The position numbers and the translations under genes were made by a program. A DNA stretch of 64,000 bases, from NCBI GenBank assembly GCA_023213395.1, contig CM041465.1:159285741-159349740 (forward strand). Direction: 5' to 3'. Shown here in pieces: positions 52,261 to 64,000 of the stretch (position 1 is its first letter; each line of letters starts with the position of its first letter). Under the pieces are notes generated by a model. The model did not search any database. It saw only the letters and a program-made list of their open reading frames with translations, and was not told the DNA's origin. This DNA comes from Cycas panzhihuaensis. Taxonomy: Eukaryota > Cycadophyta.

Positions 52261-53801
52261 TTGCATATGCCTAATTTGAAGTATTTATGATGTTCTAAAG
52301 CTCATTTTCTTAGTTTATTTCAATTTTTTTGGTAAAAAATCTGATTATTATATAGTGTTAGAGCAAAATACATCTAGTTGTAGTTGGTTATAGCCTCTTA
52401 TAGTAGATTGTTCACTCATTTACACTCATTTAGTGTTTTGATCAAAGATTACTGAACAAAATGAATGAAGAATCATGTTTTTCATTTTATACAACCCTAA
52501 TGTTGATTATTTCTTCTTAATGGAGCTTTACCCATACTTTTGGTAGCCTTACACCAATTCTTACTACCTATTAGAGGAGATTTGAGGTGATTTCACGCTC
52601 TATTTGGCTTTATTTCTCTAAATTTATCCTACACAGAACCCCAAACTTTGGCAAAGTTGTTCTCATCATCTAGAGCCTCTTTTCATGTTTTGTCATCTCT
52701 AGTGGCTTCATCTATACCTTGTGTCCCCTCCCCCCCTCCCCCTTCAGTGATTTCATTCCATTTGGAGGCAGTTTGACTGAGTTTCAGAGCTCCTGAATCT
52801 CCATAAGGCTCACATGCCTCATGCATAAATCGTGTAGCTAAAGAAAGTTTAAAATTTTCTTTTTCTTATCATATGTTCAAATGTTTAACCATATGATATT
52901 AAATTACATTGAAATCACATCTTAAATCCACCTATAACCTCTTCATTTGGTCATATTAATCTCTCATATGACCTCTTTATGTAGCTTAAAGGGAAGACAT
53001 CAAATTTCTATTAACTAGATTTGATTATTTTGATTTTGAAAAAATAATTTAGCTCCTTTTAATAAATTTTCAAGTATGCCAACCCCTTAGCAGCATTAAT
53101 AAGTGGTCACATGTAGCATATAGGTGACCGAGGGCCAATTTAGATGGGGCTTAACCTTGTTTTTCACTTGTTTGTTGGCATAAAGAGGTACTTATGTTAT
53201 TTCTATAATATCTCCTCAACCGTACATCTGTTTTGTGAATTGTCTAGACCACTAGAAAATAAATTTAAAACTCTATAGATTAGAATTAAATTGAGTTAAA
53301 TTTAGAGCTAATTTATAGGAGATATTAGCTACTAAATTTGGCCTTTATGATTAAGATTTTTTAGCCTTATTCTTCAAGTTTTAAAGGATTTTTTTAGTTT
53401 CTTTAAGGCCCTTTTTCTAGTTTAAGCTATAGATAATCTTTTTCTGCCTTTCCAATTCTGATTTTTAAGTATAATTAGTTGATGGTGATGTTTTTTGTGT
53501 AGTTGTTACTCTTGGAATGATGATAATTTCACCCTTAAATCTTAGCCTATCAAAGTGCTTTCTAAACCTACCCTTGTCATTTAAATTTACTTTATTTCAT
53601 CTTCATTTCATTTATTATTTTAAAAGGAACCTCTTGTTTATAAGAAACTCACTTTAAAAATTAAAATTTCAAATTAAAAAGTAACTCCTGAATTGAACCC
53701 CCTTTTCCAACCTTGCAAGGGGAATGATTAGGATCCCTGAGGTTACCACTATGTACACACCATTGGTTTACTCATATTAGATGAGGAACATTATTGGCTA
53801 T
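52261..53801 (+). other. Element F interior, non-coding
   Basis: Pyrimidine-rich and AT-rich sequence, no open frame of note, no gag-like motif. Similar in character to the long leader of gag-only copia elements such as G. Confidence 0.4.
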
Positions 53802-56780
53802 TATTTCCCAACTATCGGGAATGGGTTCTTGGCAAGTCGACGCAGTTAAGTGTAGGTATGCTTCTATCCTTTACCTTGCTACTTCTCTAGAAAGGTAAAT
53901 CAAAGCATCCTTTCATTGCATGGTTGACTGACATATTTAAGTGATCATCTCACACCTATTGCTTGATCATACTGTTGTTACTATTTTAGCCTATGATGAT
54001 CAGTAGGACATGCATCCCCATGGCACTTCATAACCCTTCTATGCACCTCCATGTTGTCCTAAGCACCACTCAACCCATGTGATCTGTCACATCCCTTGCC
54101 ATGCCACAGCCTTTAGCACCCCACAGAGTGTGATTAGTTTATCTTTATTCTAGTTATCAGTTTCTCGGGAGACCTGCTGCTTCGGTACCCCATCTGATTT
54201 AGGTCATCTTCTTCACACGACTGTCCCCAGCCATATGGATAGAGGGCCAGCCCCTCCTAGGCCTGGGGTACCCTCTTTTAAGGCTCCTAGGCACCTACTT
54301 TTATCATGTTTTTGTCTCTGTCACCGTACTGCGACAAATGTTATGGTAGTGTGGTAAACTTCGCGGTACTGCAATGTTTGCCATGGGATGACTATCACTT
54401 AGCATTTTTTTAAATCAGCCGTGGCAAATTTCACTTTTTTCATGAATTTTCCATGTGGACTCGATGCCTCTTGAGCTCGACCTCAATCCTAATCATCCAT
54501 TCATCCTAGGGTTAGGTATAAATCCTAAAACAACCTTATTTTCTACCTCTTCTTCCACCTTCTCTTCTCTCTTCTCCTTCTTCCACAAGAGTTTTCTGTA
54601 AGAACACCCTCTAACACTTGAGTTCGTTGTGCTCCAACATGAGATTTGCTCATTTATGCTTTGATCCATGGTAACATGCTCACCAATAAACATCTTCAAG
54701 AAAGGATTCATTCTAAGTTTTACCTCCATGCCCTTCCTATAGGTTTTAATAAGTTTATTTCCAGGTTGTAGCATCCCCCTAAGGAATCCCCTTGTAAGCA
54801 CATTAGATCTGCTATTTCCTATTGTTTTCAGGGGCAGTTGTTCCCCCCACTAAGTCCATTAGGTATTATTTCATTATTGTTTCATTTCTTTTCTTTGAAC
54901 TATCTTATAAAAGGTTAGATCATTGAGAATACCCTTCCCTTCTTTATTTTTCAGTACATACAGGATTTGATCCCTTCTTTTCTTTTTCTTTCTGCCCTCT
55001 TCATCTCCATGGCCTCTCCTAGTTTTTCCAAGGAGACTGTGGGAGAGGATCCTAAAGAGTGAGAGAAAGGAGCCAAGATGGGTTTCGTACCCAACTAGGC
55101 CTGCTCCTCGAGGGCAACCCCCTTCTCTTCTTTCCTCTCTTTCGCTTGTGCCTCTCTTGAGCAACCAAGGAGTCTCTGAGAATTGGCCAGCGCTGGATAT
55201 CAGTGTATGCAGCCCTTGCTGCACTATTTCTAGGCCTGCATGCCTCTCTTGGGAAGCTCTTCCAGCCCCAAATAATATCCCTCATCCACTTGGGTCTTGG
55301 CTTAGCCAATATTACAATTTGCTACACGTAGCACACTTGCAACATAGGCAACATTTATAAACCTCATGTCGTTTGTTTCCCCTATTATTCACTACTATTA
55401 GGCTATTCCAACCTACTATTTTCTATGTTTAAGGGTAGCGTGGAGGTGCACTTGTTGGAGGGTTAGCCATTCCGAGGCTAACCACCCCCATACCTTGTCT
55501 TGTATTGTTGGTTTTCTTAGGAGATGTAAAGTTGTTCTTTGGTGGAAGATCACTTAACTTGAAGTGCTTTAACTTGCAGTGTTTCAACATTTTACCATTA
55601 CATATATACATATATTTGCTTGGTACCCTAGTAGCCCCTTGGGGAAGGGTAAGAAACTTTGTGATTGCAGGTTTCTCACACCATTTGTGGAGAAGGGTAA
55701 ACAGAAATAATCTGGGTACATTTCTTGGTCTCTTTTTCCTTAGTTATTTCAGCCTTTGTATAGTTTCCTTTCCTTTGCATTTTTTCCTTACTTTCTTCCT
55801 TTTGCTTTGGGGGAGGTAAGGAAACCCATACGCCGCTCATGCATTGGGAGAAGGAAAAGAAGAAGTGGGTGTAGCACAAGATAGAAATTACATTTTAGCT
55901 GCATCATCTTTCCAGGTACACCGCTTTCCTTTTGTAGGCCTTTTCTTTACTTCTTTTAGTTTGTATGTTTACATGAAAAGAACATAAAGGAATAAGGTAA
56001 AAGGGAACCAACTTGCATCAGTCCTTTACATATTAGTTTACACTTTAGGAAAGAGCATTTGATAGGAGATATCCCCTTCCCTCTTTTTGTTCAATTATAT
56101 TATCATGCACTTTGTATGATACATTGGTTTATCTCTTTTCTTCCTCCTTCCCTTAGTTAAAGTGAAATGAGAGCGAGGATTTATCTTTGAGAGAAAACGA
56201 GAGAAAAAAATGTATTTATTATCTTTTACATATATATGCTTTACTTATCTCTCATTTGCATATATGAACAACTAGTCTTTGCCCCTATTATTGCATGTAG
56301 ATGTTAGACTCCCTCGTATATAGAGTGGTGGAAACTTCCTCTGCCACCATTCTTTGTCCATCCAACACTCCCTTTGGGCGGGTTGGTTCTTAGAGAACTC
56401 ATCCCCTAAGACCTCTTCCTTTTACCCCATCATACTTGCACACATCCTATATACATCCCTTAGTTTTCCATGAGGATCTGCTTCCTCATTAGGTCTTGCC
56501 TTCCTCTTCCAGCCATCCAAGGGTGGGAAGACCTCTGTTTTGAGGTTACTCAGGGAACCGAGGATATCCCTTGCTTATGCTACCCTCCAAAATCTAAAAA
56601 CTAAGTTACTTTGAGGAAGTTGTGTGCCAGTCGTGGGTCTCAAACCTGCGTTCTGATGCACAGATGCCCTGTGTGGGTGCTTCCTTGCACTTGTTAGATT
56701 GATCCCTTCATTCTGGAGCCTTCTGTCAATAGCCTTAATCCTAACCAGGTGTAGTTACCATCCCCATAGACGCGATTCCA
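53802..56780 (+). repeat. Element C 5' LTR
   Basis: Starts tatttcccaact, ends gcgattCCA. Aligns with the LTRs of B but is clearly more distant from them than they are from each other. Partner LTR lies beyond the window. Confidence 0.85.
54517..54523 (+). promoter_or_regulatory. TATA box of element C LTR
   Basis: tataaat in agggttaggtataaatcc, at the same place as tttaaaaa in B's LTRs. Confidence 0.7.
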
Positions 56781-56800
56781 CTAATAACCATACTGGGGAC
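56781..56800 (+). other. Primer-binding site of element C
   Basis: ctaataaccatactggggac, a changed form of B's ttggtgaccatactgaggac, at the LTR end. Confidence 0.65.
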
Positions 56801-57035
56801 CTACTAGTAAGGGAATTAGTCTTTCTCCCTCTCTTGTTGGTGCTACTACCTCTTGGTAGCTTTCCCTTTTGATCTTGTTGGGTAGCTCCAATATATGCAC
56901 TACCTTGTTTCTCTCTTCTTCCAGCGCATAGGCAGGACTTGCATGCGATGATTCTCATGTCGCTTATGAGGCCTACCTCTTTTGTTGGAAGAGCCCTCAT
57001 ATTATTCCATTCCCACATTAGATCCCGATCTGATC

Positions 57036-59340
57036 ATGGAGGGATCTCTTTTAGATTAGGCATACCATGCTTATGTATTCAATTCCCTTGAGCTATCTAC
57101 TTCCTTCCAAGGGTCCACCTAAGGAAGTGAAGATCCTATTTCTTATCTAGGTGACTAGCCACACCCCTAGTCTCACCATTCCTCTACTCATAGAGTAGAA
57201 CCTTCATCTCCTTTAGAGTTTTACCAACATCATGGTGATTCTCATGAGGATCGTCCTGCAGGGTCTGCTTCATATGAGGCTCTTTCTACCTCTTACGATC
57301 AGGCAGATACTCCTCCCGCTGATGTAGTAGAATCCTTGAGCCAATGTTTCCAAGCTGCCTGTCTCCAACCACATCCTAAGTGGTTTGAGAACGTCTTGTG
57401 AAGCATTATGCTCCCTTCTTCTACATCTCCATCACCTCGCTCATCTCATTTAGCTCCTTTACCCACAATGAGCCTCCCTCCTACCTCTTCTTCTTCTCCC
57501 TATGGTGTATATTCCTTGGGGACCACACAAGGCATTTCATCTTCTTAACTCGGGTTGAGTATGTCCTCGGCTAGTCAAATGACTAGTCCTCCTCCCACCA
57601 TTGTTTATCCACCACCTGCCAGACCTAGGGGACCCTTGTGTCCTTGTACTTCTAGTCACATGGCATTCATCCTTATATACTCCCAATACTAACCTAGGTA
57701 CCCTTCTCTCTACGTGCCTCTTGACTACATTTCTCAACCATGGGGGCATAGTAAAGTGAACTCCCTACCTACTTATGGGGTGGACCCTCTATATCCTTAT
57801 GGGGTCATGCCACCTACAGGCGGCCCATATGGGAAGAATTTGGTCCCTTACCCCTCCTTTCTTCCATCTTGTATGGTACCTTACATCATGCCTTTACAAG
57901 GAGGGCCAACTCCTTCCCAAGGCATCTTCCCTCAAGCTCCTTTTCAATAAGGAGCGCTCTCTTTAGGAGGGATGGGTATGTCATACCTATTTGCTTCTAT
58001 GAAGGTTTCTTCAAATGTGGGATTCACGCCTCCTCCCCAAGTGGTGGGAGGATAACATCCCCCTTTAAACTAAACCCTCCAAGGAGAATTTGGGCAAACC
58101 TACCTACCATCACTTTCAACTTCCATTAACCCTATGGTCCAGTCAAGGGTGCATCCCTTTATGGACTATCGGTCAACCCCTCTATCCATTGAGGCACTAA
58201 GAACTAACTTATCACCCCACCCTCTTGAAGTCCCCAAATTCAATGGGACATTATCGCATGACCCAACAGAGCATGTTCGTAGCTTCTCCATGGCATACAT
58301 CGACTACTAGGCCTACGACCACATCCTCATGAAACTATTTTTGCGATCTCTTCAAGGCGATGCCCTCAAATGGTTTTATCGCCTATCTGCGCATTCTATC
58401 TTTTCATTCCAGTAGTTCGTGGATGAGTTTGTTAACTACTTTAATGTGGCTCATCTATTTGAGAGTGGAATGAAATCCTTTTTGTCACTTAAACAAGGTC
58501 ATGATGAAATGAATCGTGACTTTGTATGGCATTTCCATGACCTTCTTCATTCCATCAAGGCAACTCTACCTAAGAAGTTGAAGAGGGACCTTTTTGTCAA
58601 TGCCCTTCATCCAAAAGTTCACGTAGAAGTCCTCAAGATGGGGGCAACTATGTGTGACTCCACTAGAGCGAAGTGCTTGGCACTTGAGGCCATTGAGATT
58701 TAGGCTGGACTCAAGAAGCCTCTAAAGTCCTCACAATGACGTGAGGCACCTCCACCACCAAAAGAAACTAAAACCCATCAGCCCACTAGGTCTTCTTCCC
58801 ATTATACCGAGAAGACCCTAGACCCTCTCACTTCAGTTATATATTCATTTGAATGTACTATGAAGGATCTTAAGCTCCAAGCTCCTTCATCTCCCATGTC
58901 TAATAAGCTAGTTCACCAGGCTTCCCAAGTTACTCCTTCCCAGGGTGGTAACACCCAGTCCTCTCAAGCGAGGAAACTTAACTCCTCCCTTAAGAAGAAG
59001 TGGTACTCTATCCATGGGGAGTACTTCCATGATGATTTGTAGTGTCAGGCCCAACATCCTAAGCTTGCCCCACAATGCGACTCTTCCCCCAAATGGGCAT
59101 CTAGGCCCAACCTAAACCAACCCGTTCATAGAGATCCCTTTCCCAAACATGGAGAACATGATCAAAACCCCCAATAAAAGAACAACTAGAACCGAGGAAG
59201 GTCTTCAAACCCTCACCCTTCATAAGCCAAAGGGAAGGGTTTGAGGAATTCATCCTCTTCCTTGGGTTCCCCTAACTGACATACCCCTTCACCTTCGCGA
59301 TCCTAGAATAAGGGAAAGAATGTCATTTAGTTCCTTAAGA
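57036..59340 (+). pseudogene. Element C gag
   Basis: Start ATG 57036 (MEGSLLD). A Pro/Ser/Tyr-rich N-terminal domain spans 57130-58140, with YPPPARPRGPLCPC and YGVMPPTGGPYG. The capsid-like domain follows at 58141-58705: HPFMDYRSTPLSIEAL, LRSLQGDALKWFYRL, FVNYFNVAHLFESGMKSF, KLKRDLFVNALHPKVHVE. The open stretch 58419-58703 covers its second half. A zinc-knuckle relic WYSIHGEYFHDDL then CQ (58998-59048) has Tyr for the first Cys. Stops at 58308 and 58413 coincide with stops in B. Confidence 0.88.
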
Positions 59341-60070
59341 CTTACCCACTATATGCTTTAACCTAGTCTCAAGCAATTAAAGAGGCCAACGATGCCTCTT
59401 TATCCACATCTCACCTTGATCCTCTTCTGGAAACTTCTCTTCCAGAAGCCCCTGCACTCCCCAAGACCATTCCCATGTGCCCTGGTTGTTATGACTTTCG
59501 AAGGGCTCTCCCCCAACCCACTGCGAAGGGGAAACCTTTCTCTATCATTGATAAGCTTCATATTGTGGCTGCCAGAATATCCATAATGGATGTCTTAAGG
59601 AGTTGCCCTGAATAACGCATGCTACTCTTGGAGGCCTTATGATTAGGTGATGCACCCGTTTACGCCTTGGGGGACACCTCAAGTCCTGAGCCTATCATCT
59701 CTTTTGATCCTAAGGATCTTCCCCCTGCTAGTGAAAAGGAGTACTAATGGCACTTCCCTTTCACTATTACCATTGATACTCCTAACTATACCTTACGAAG
59801 AACTGTTGTTGACAATGGTTCTTCTGTTAATGCCATGCCCTTGTGTGTTATGCAAGAGCTTGGCATATCAGCTTTAGAGTTGGTTCTATGGCAGTGTCAA
59901 GGCTACAATGGTAGCAAAAAGACACCCTTGGGATTGGTGTCTATCCCTCTTACTCTTGAGGATAAGACTGTCCTCGCTGATATTGTAGTCCTCAACATTG
60001 ACGTTAACTACAATCTTTTGTTGGGATGACCATGGCTCGAACAGATGAGAGCCGTGTGCTCATCCCATTA
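59341..60070 (+). pseudogene. Element C aspartic protease
   Basis: In the gag frame: a conserved lead-in (PVYALGDTSSPEPIISFDPK), then RTVVDNGSSVNAMPLCVMQE with an intact DNGSS active site, TPLGLVSIPLTLEDKTVLAD and VNYNLLLG (open 59835-60029). Best preserved protease of the three Tat-like elements. Confidence 0.88.
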
Positions 60071-60990
60071 GGGACAACTTAAATTCGTCCATAAAGGGTG
60101 AATGAGAGTTGTCTCCTAAGAGATTCCTCCCACTAAACAACCACGTTAATCCTGTCAAGCGTCTCATGGATAAGAGAAAGTCAATAAAGGCCTTTCTACC
60201 CATGCCTCTACTTGTTCTATTGACATCCCTGACTCATCTCTTTTGGAAGAAGACCCTTCATCCTCTTCTTCCAACCTCACGTGTTTCTCCTCTATTGGTA
60301 TTGAAAGTTACAGGTACCTTGTCATACTTAGTGATGATGAGTCTAATGGAAAGGATGAGGACCTCCCTCACTCTATCTCACTCTATAACCTTTATAGATG
60401 GAGAGACTAGTTATTCTCTTATGTCTCATGTCATCGCCCCTATTGATCAAGTTCTCCTTGAGTCTTCCCCTTTATTGTCGCATATAGGTAATGAGGTTGA
60501 GGAGCCTCCTGTTATCCCTTATAGGGGACCTCTTCCAAACTCTTCCGTGGAGTCCTTCAGGTACATTGAGCGGCGTGATGACCACCATGGTCCTACTGCC
60601 TCTACTTCCCTTCACCCTTCATCTTCTTAAAGTATGGTCATCTATGGGATGGACTACTTTGAGAATGATGAAGCCTTGCTCGAGCACTTAGTGGGCTCCA
60701 CACCCAACCTTCCTTCTGGTCACCATAGGATTAGCTATTAGAAGGTATTGGCTATTGGGTCTTCTCTCGCTGACCCAATTCCATCCCCTATTCCATCCCT
60801 TCCTATTGATCGAGCCCCCCTCCACTTTGAGGAGAGGAATGCCATGTGTATGGGGGCAACCCATGACATAGTCCTTGGCCTAGGCAAAGTCATTAAGGTA
60901 GGGGCGGCATGCTCTCCTGATGAAGTGAAGGAGTATACCCTTCTATTCTAGGAGTTTTAGGATGTTTTCGCATGGGACTATTCTAATATG
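60071..60990 (+). pseudogene. Element C protease-RT linker
   Basis: SIDIPDSSLLEEDPSSSSSN, LLEHLVGSTPNLPSGHHRI and EEYTLLF-like lead to RT match B. The frame shifts near 60400. A TAG at 60949 coincides with one in B. Confidence 0.72.
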
Positions 60991-61740
60991 AAGGGAATCA
61001 ACCCTTCAATCATTGCCCACAACCTTACCACTATTCCTGGCGCTCGCCTTATGCATCAAAAGCAATGCTCTCTTCACCCTAATCTCTCAGCTGCTATTAA
61101 AATGGAAGTTGAGAAACTCCTAAATATAGGGCTGATCACTTCCATTGACTACCCTAAATGGGTGTCTAACATTGTTCTCATTGCTAAAAAGAATGGGACA
61201 ATCCAGATATACGTTGATTTCCATGTTATCAATAACGTATGTCCTAAGGACAATTTCTCACTTCCCTTTATTGATCAAATTATTAATCAAACTGCTGGTT
61301 TCAAAGTCATGTCCTTAATGGATCGCTTCTTCGGCTATAACCAAATTCAAATATCTCTTAAAGACCATCATAAGACAACTTTCACCACTCTGTGAGGTAC
61401 TTTCACCTATAAAGCGATGCCTTTCAGACTAAAGAATGCATGCGCCACTTATCAAAGGGTGATGCAATTCATTTTTCACGATCTTATCAACAAATCCTTG
61501 GAGGTATTCATGGATGACATGATGGGTCTCTCATGTATTAGAACCTGTCATCCTTTTGATTTGTGGGCCATCTTCGTATGATGTCACAAATACTATGTAA
61601 GTCTCAACCCTCTTAAATGTGTGTTTGTCGCGATAGCTGGCAAACTCCTTAGTTTCCTTGTGTAAAAATAAGGGATCCAAATTGACCCTGAGAAAGTCAA
61701 GGCCATCCTTGACATGCCACCTCCTAAAACCAACAACAGA
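60991..61740 (+). pseudogene. Element C reverse transcriptase
   Basis: Open 60988-61395: KMEVEKLLNIGLITSIDY, WVSNIVLIAKKNGTIQIYVD, VCPKDNFSLPFIDQIIN, KVMSLMDRFFGYNQIQIS. Then a TGA in place of Trp (61393), YKAMPFRLKNACATYQRVM, VFMDDMMGLSCIRTCHP with the catalytic pair, and QIDPEKVKAILDMPPPKT. A frame change follows near 61735. Confidence 0.9.
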
Positions 61741-62330
61741 TTAAGTCAATTTTAGGTAGGCTTGGTTTCCTTAGGCATTTCTTGGCAAACTTCATCATAA
61801 ATGCCAAACTGCTTACTAACCTATTGAAGAAGGGAGCCCCGTTCATTTCGTCTTCTAAGGCCCAACAAGCTTTTGAAGAACTTAAGAAAGCCCTTGCTTC
61901 TACCCTGACATTGGAACCCCCTCTCTTTGATAGGCCATTCATCCTTTATACCTCAACAACCGATGAGTCTTTGGGCACCATGTTGGCCCAAGAGGATGAT
62001 TCAGGAGCTAAGAGGGCCATTTACTTCATCAGTCGCACCCTCGTGGCTGTTGAACTCAACTACTCCCTCATGGAGAAGGAATGCATCTCCTTGGTACATG
62101 CAACCAAGAAGTTCAAGCACTGCTTGCTTGGGAATACTACTCAGGTGATTGTTCAATCTAATCCCCTTTACTATTTACTCACTTGATCCAACCTGATAGG
62201 TAGGACTGGAAAGTGGGTCATCCTCCTTTAGGAATTTAACCTCCACATTGTTAACATGAAGTTAAAGAAGGGGATGGTAGTGGCCGAATAGCTCACTGAC
62301 ACTCCTATCCCAAACCCTTTGGACGTTCCT
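61741..62330 (+). pseudogene. Element C RNase H fused to RT
   Basis: Open 61782-62186: NFIINAKLLTNLLKKGAPF, SSKAQQAFEELKKALAST, PFILYTSTTDESLGTMLAQE, AIYFISRTLVAVELNYSLME, ECISLVHATKKFKHCLLG. Matches B throughout. Confidence 0.85.
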
Positions 62331-63650
62331 ATTGATGATTATCTCCCTGACGAGCCTATCCTGGCTATTCATGACTTCCCTCCTCATCTGCTTGCTGATA
62401 ATAAGTGGTACGGGGACATCATGTAATACCTCACTTAACATAAGTATCGCCCTGATGCTAGCAGTAAAGTTAGGTCTCATATTCAGGCTACTTCCAGGCA
62501 GTACTTCTTTATGGGTGGGGTATTGTACAAAAGATCCTTTAATGGGATCCTTCTTCGTTACATCACCCCTGACAAAGTGAACTAGATACTCCACGAATGC
62601 CACAACGGTATTTATGGGGGCTAATCCATGGCCCAAAGGATCCTCTGTATGGGGTATTATTGGCTATCCCTCTTTAAGGATGGCCATGCTTATGCCTTGA
62701 GATGTTGACAATTCTAGGAGCACGCCAACATCACCTACTTACCTTCTGAGGCTCTCCATTATATCTCCATTGCCCTTCTCCCAATGGGGGTTACACCTTA
62801 TTGGAGCCATATCCCCGTCCTCTTCATTGCAGCACAAGTTTATCTTGACTACTATATAATACTTTACTAAATGGGTGGAAGCCATTCCTTTGACTACTAC
62901 TCCTCGTAAGACGATAGCCACCTTCATCTACCAGCATGTCATCTGCCACTTCGGGGTTCCCGATATCCTGATCATTGATAACAGAACTCCTTTTTGCAAT
63001 AAAGAGATGGATGAGCTTTGCGAGAAATTCAATATTTTTCATAAAACTTCCCCTTCTTACTACCCCCAAGTCAATGGTTAGGTCAAATCATTCAACACAA
63101 CTCTTATAAATATTCTAAAGAAAATTGTAGCCCAATGTTAAAGAGATTAATATCTCCATCTCCCTTCCACCTTATGGGCATATCGCATATCTATCCATAT
63201 GACTATAGGAATGACTTCTCTCTCCCTAGTCTACATGACAGAGGGGGTTCTCCCATTGGAAGTGGAGATTCCTTCACTACAGGTCTCTCTCCGAGGTCTT
63301 GTCGATGAGGAGTCTATCTTCCAGGCTTGCCTCTTAGACCTTGAGGCCTTAGATGAGAAGTGCTTGGCCTCCTATGAAGCCAACCTCACCTCTAAGGCTA
63401 GGGTATGAAGGACCTACGATAAACACCTCTGTTCCCATCCTTTACATCCCAGGGACCACATCCCCAAATTGGAATATCTCCACAATTTCATGACCAAATT
63501 CGGACCCAAATGGTTTAGCCCCTTTGTCGTTCTTGAGAGCCTTGAGAACGACACTTACAGGATCGTCACCTTAGAGGGCCTTAAATTCGAGAAGGTTGTT
63601 AATGGAAAATTCCTAAAAAAAATTATGCATTCTCTTTGCACTCTGAAATG
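62331..63650 (+). pseudogene. Element C integrase
   Basis: The zinc region has HNGIYGG, but the following HFEG found in B is deleted (ggggc direct repeats at the joint), removing one His ligand. The core has DILIIDNRTPFCNKEMDEL (Asp) and SYYPQVNG then VKSFNTTLINILKK, with Glu changed to Lys. C-terminal: GVLPLEVEIPSLQVSLRGL, PKWFSPFVVLESLENDTYR, LKFEKVVNGKFLKKI. The last parts are open (63199-63408, 63469-63651). Confidence 0.87.
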
Positions 63651-64000
63651 AGCATAAGCTACCACCCTATGCATGTCCCCATTCCCCCTAGTCATAGGTG
63701 GAATGGTGGCCTAGGGTGGCCTCCTTTCTTCTTTTGGGTTCCTTCCGTGGAACCCCTTGTCCCCCTTTTCTTCAAGGGGGGTCTCGTCCTCCTAATTGGG
63801 TGTGTTGTCCCAATAGCTCTTGAGCCTTGGGTACATTCCCTAACTAGGATGGCGTGTTAGAGTATTGTCACTCCCCTCTCGCTGGCACTTCCTTTGCATA
63901 TCCAGCTATGCTCCTATGTGGACATGTATGCCGCCCTACCTCCTAGCCTCACATATGTCTATCACCGATGCTCATGGTGATCATGTGTGTGCCTGCTAGG
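63651..64000 (+). other. Post-integrase spacer of element C
   Basis: Counterpart of 28641-29040 in B, with the same hairpin-capable block (arms around 63658-63670 and 63694-63719). The antisense gene and second RNase H, if present, lie beyond the window. Confidence 0.6.

Larger units (their letters stand above)
51879..53801 (+). mobile_element. Element F: copia-type LTR and non-coding interior, cut by element C
   Basis: A 370-bp LTR with TG/CA ends and an adjacent tRNA-Met primer site inserted in E's integrase. The following 1.5 kb has no recognised coding sequence. No 3' LTR is seen before element C starts at 53802. The 5 bases before the LTR are cttga. Confidence 0.7.
53802..64000 (+). mobile_element. 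Element C: Tat-like Ty3/gypsy related to B, continues past right edge
   Basis: 5' LTR (2,979 bp), primer site, gag, protease, linker, RT, RNase H and integrase on the plus strand. LTR and coding parts both align with element B, and the last bases (63930-64000) match B at 28980-29040. Gag and protease share one frame (frame of 57036), while RT lies in another after a shift near 60400. It inserted into element F. Confidence 0.92.

Noticed and set aside
1-64000. Endogenous pararetrovirus origin of the RT segments
   Set aside because: All RT segments lie with LTRs, primer sites, integrase or matching retrotransposon gag; no movement-protein or coat-type motifs are seen.

Overview
This window looks like intergenic DNA of a large plant genome. 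I see no intact host gene, tRNA or rRNA. Almost everything recognisable is LTR retrotransposon, with one LINE fragment. The plant assignment rests on Ty3/gypsy elements of the Ogre/Tat type, plant Ty1/copia elements primed by initiator tRNA-Met, a plant L1-type endonuclease and plant mobile domain (PMD) genes. The heavy decay, with Gln, Arg and Trp codons turned into stops, would suit a slowly purged genome such as a gymnosperm, but that is a guess.

Layout: 1-1675, a copia element on the minus strand cut by the window edge. 1676-3095, a minus-strand LINE fragment. 3096-19644, element A, a minus-strand Tat-like gypsy with two 468-bp LTRs. Element G, a 3.2-kb gag-only copia (TR-GAG type, 11266-14478), is inserted in A's protease. 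19817-37036, element B, a plus-strand Tat-like gypsy with 3-kb LTRs and a near-perfect 5-bp target duplication. 37042-42414, AT-rich sequence with little recognisable. 42415-51878, element E, a plus-strand gypsy of a different lineage. Element D, a nearly complete copia (44199-49560, minus, perfect target duplication), splits E after gag. 51879 onward, element F, a copia-type 5' LTR that cuts E's integrase. 53802 to the right edge, element C, a relative of B that sits in F.

A, B and C encode gag, retropepsin, reverse transcriptase (RT), and in B and C also RNase H and integrase, in long reading frames broken by stops and frameshifts. A and B also carry a second RNase H outside the main gag-pol frame.

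The most interesting content is in the 3' internal regions of A and B. Each carries a gene for a PMD protein on the strand opposite to the element. Although the elements lie in opposite orientations, the two genes agree in start context, promoter position, a first intron starting GTGAGT, and a later phase-1 intron at the matching place. B's copy can be followed through four exons with a TATA box about 100 bp before its ATG. This is an accessory spliced gene carried antisense by a retrotransposon.

All coordinates were read by eye. Domain limits are approximate, while LTR, primer-site and splice coordinates were counted base by base.
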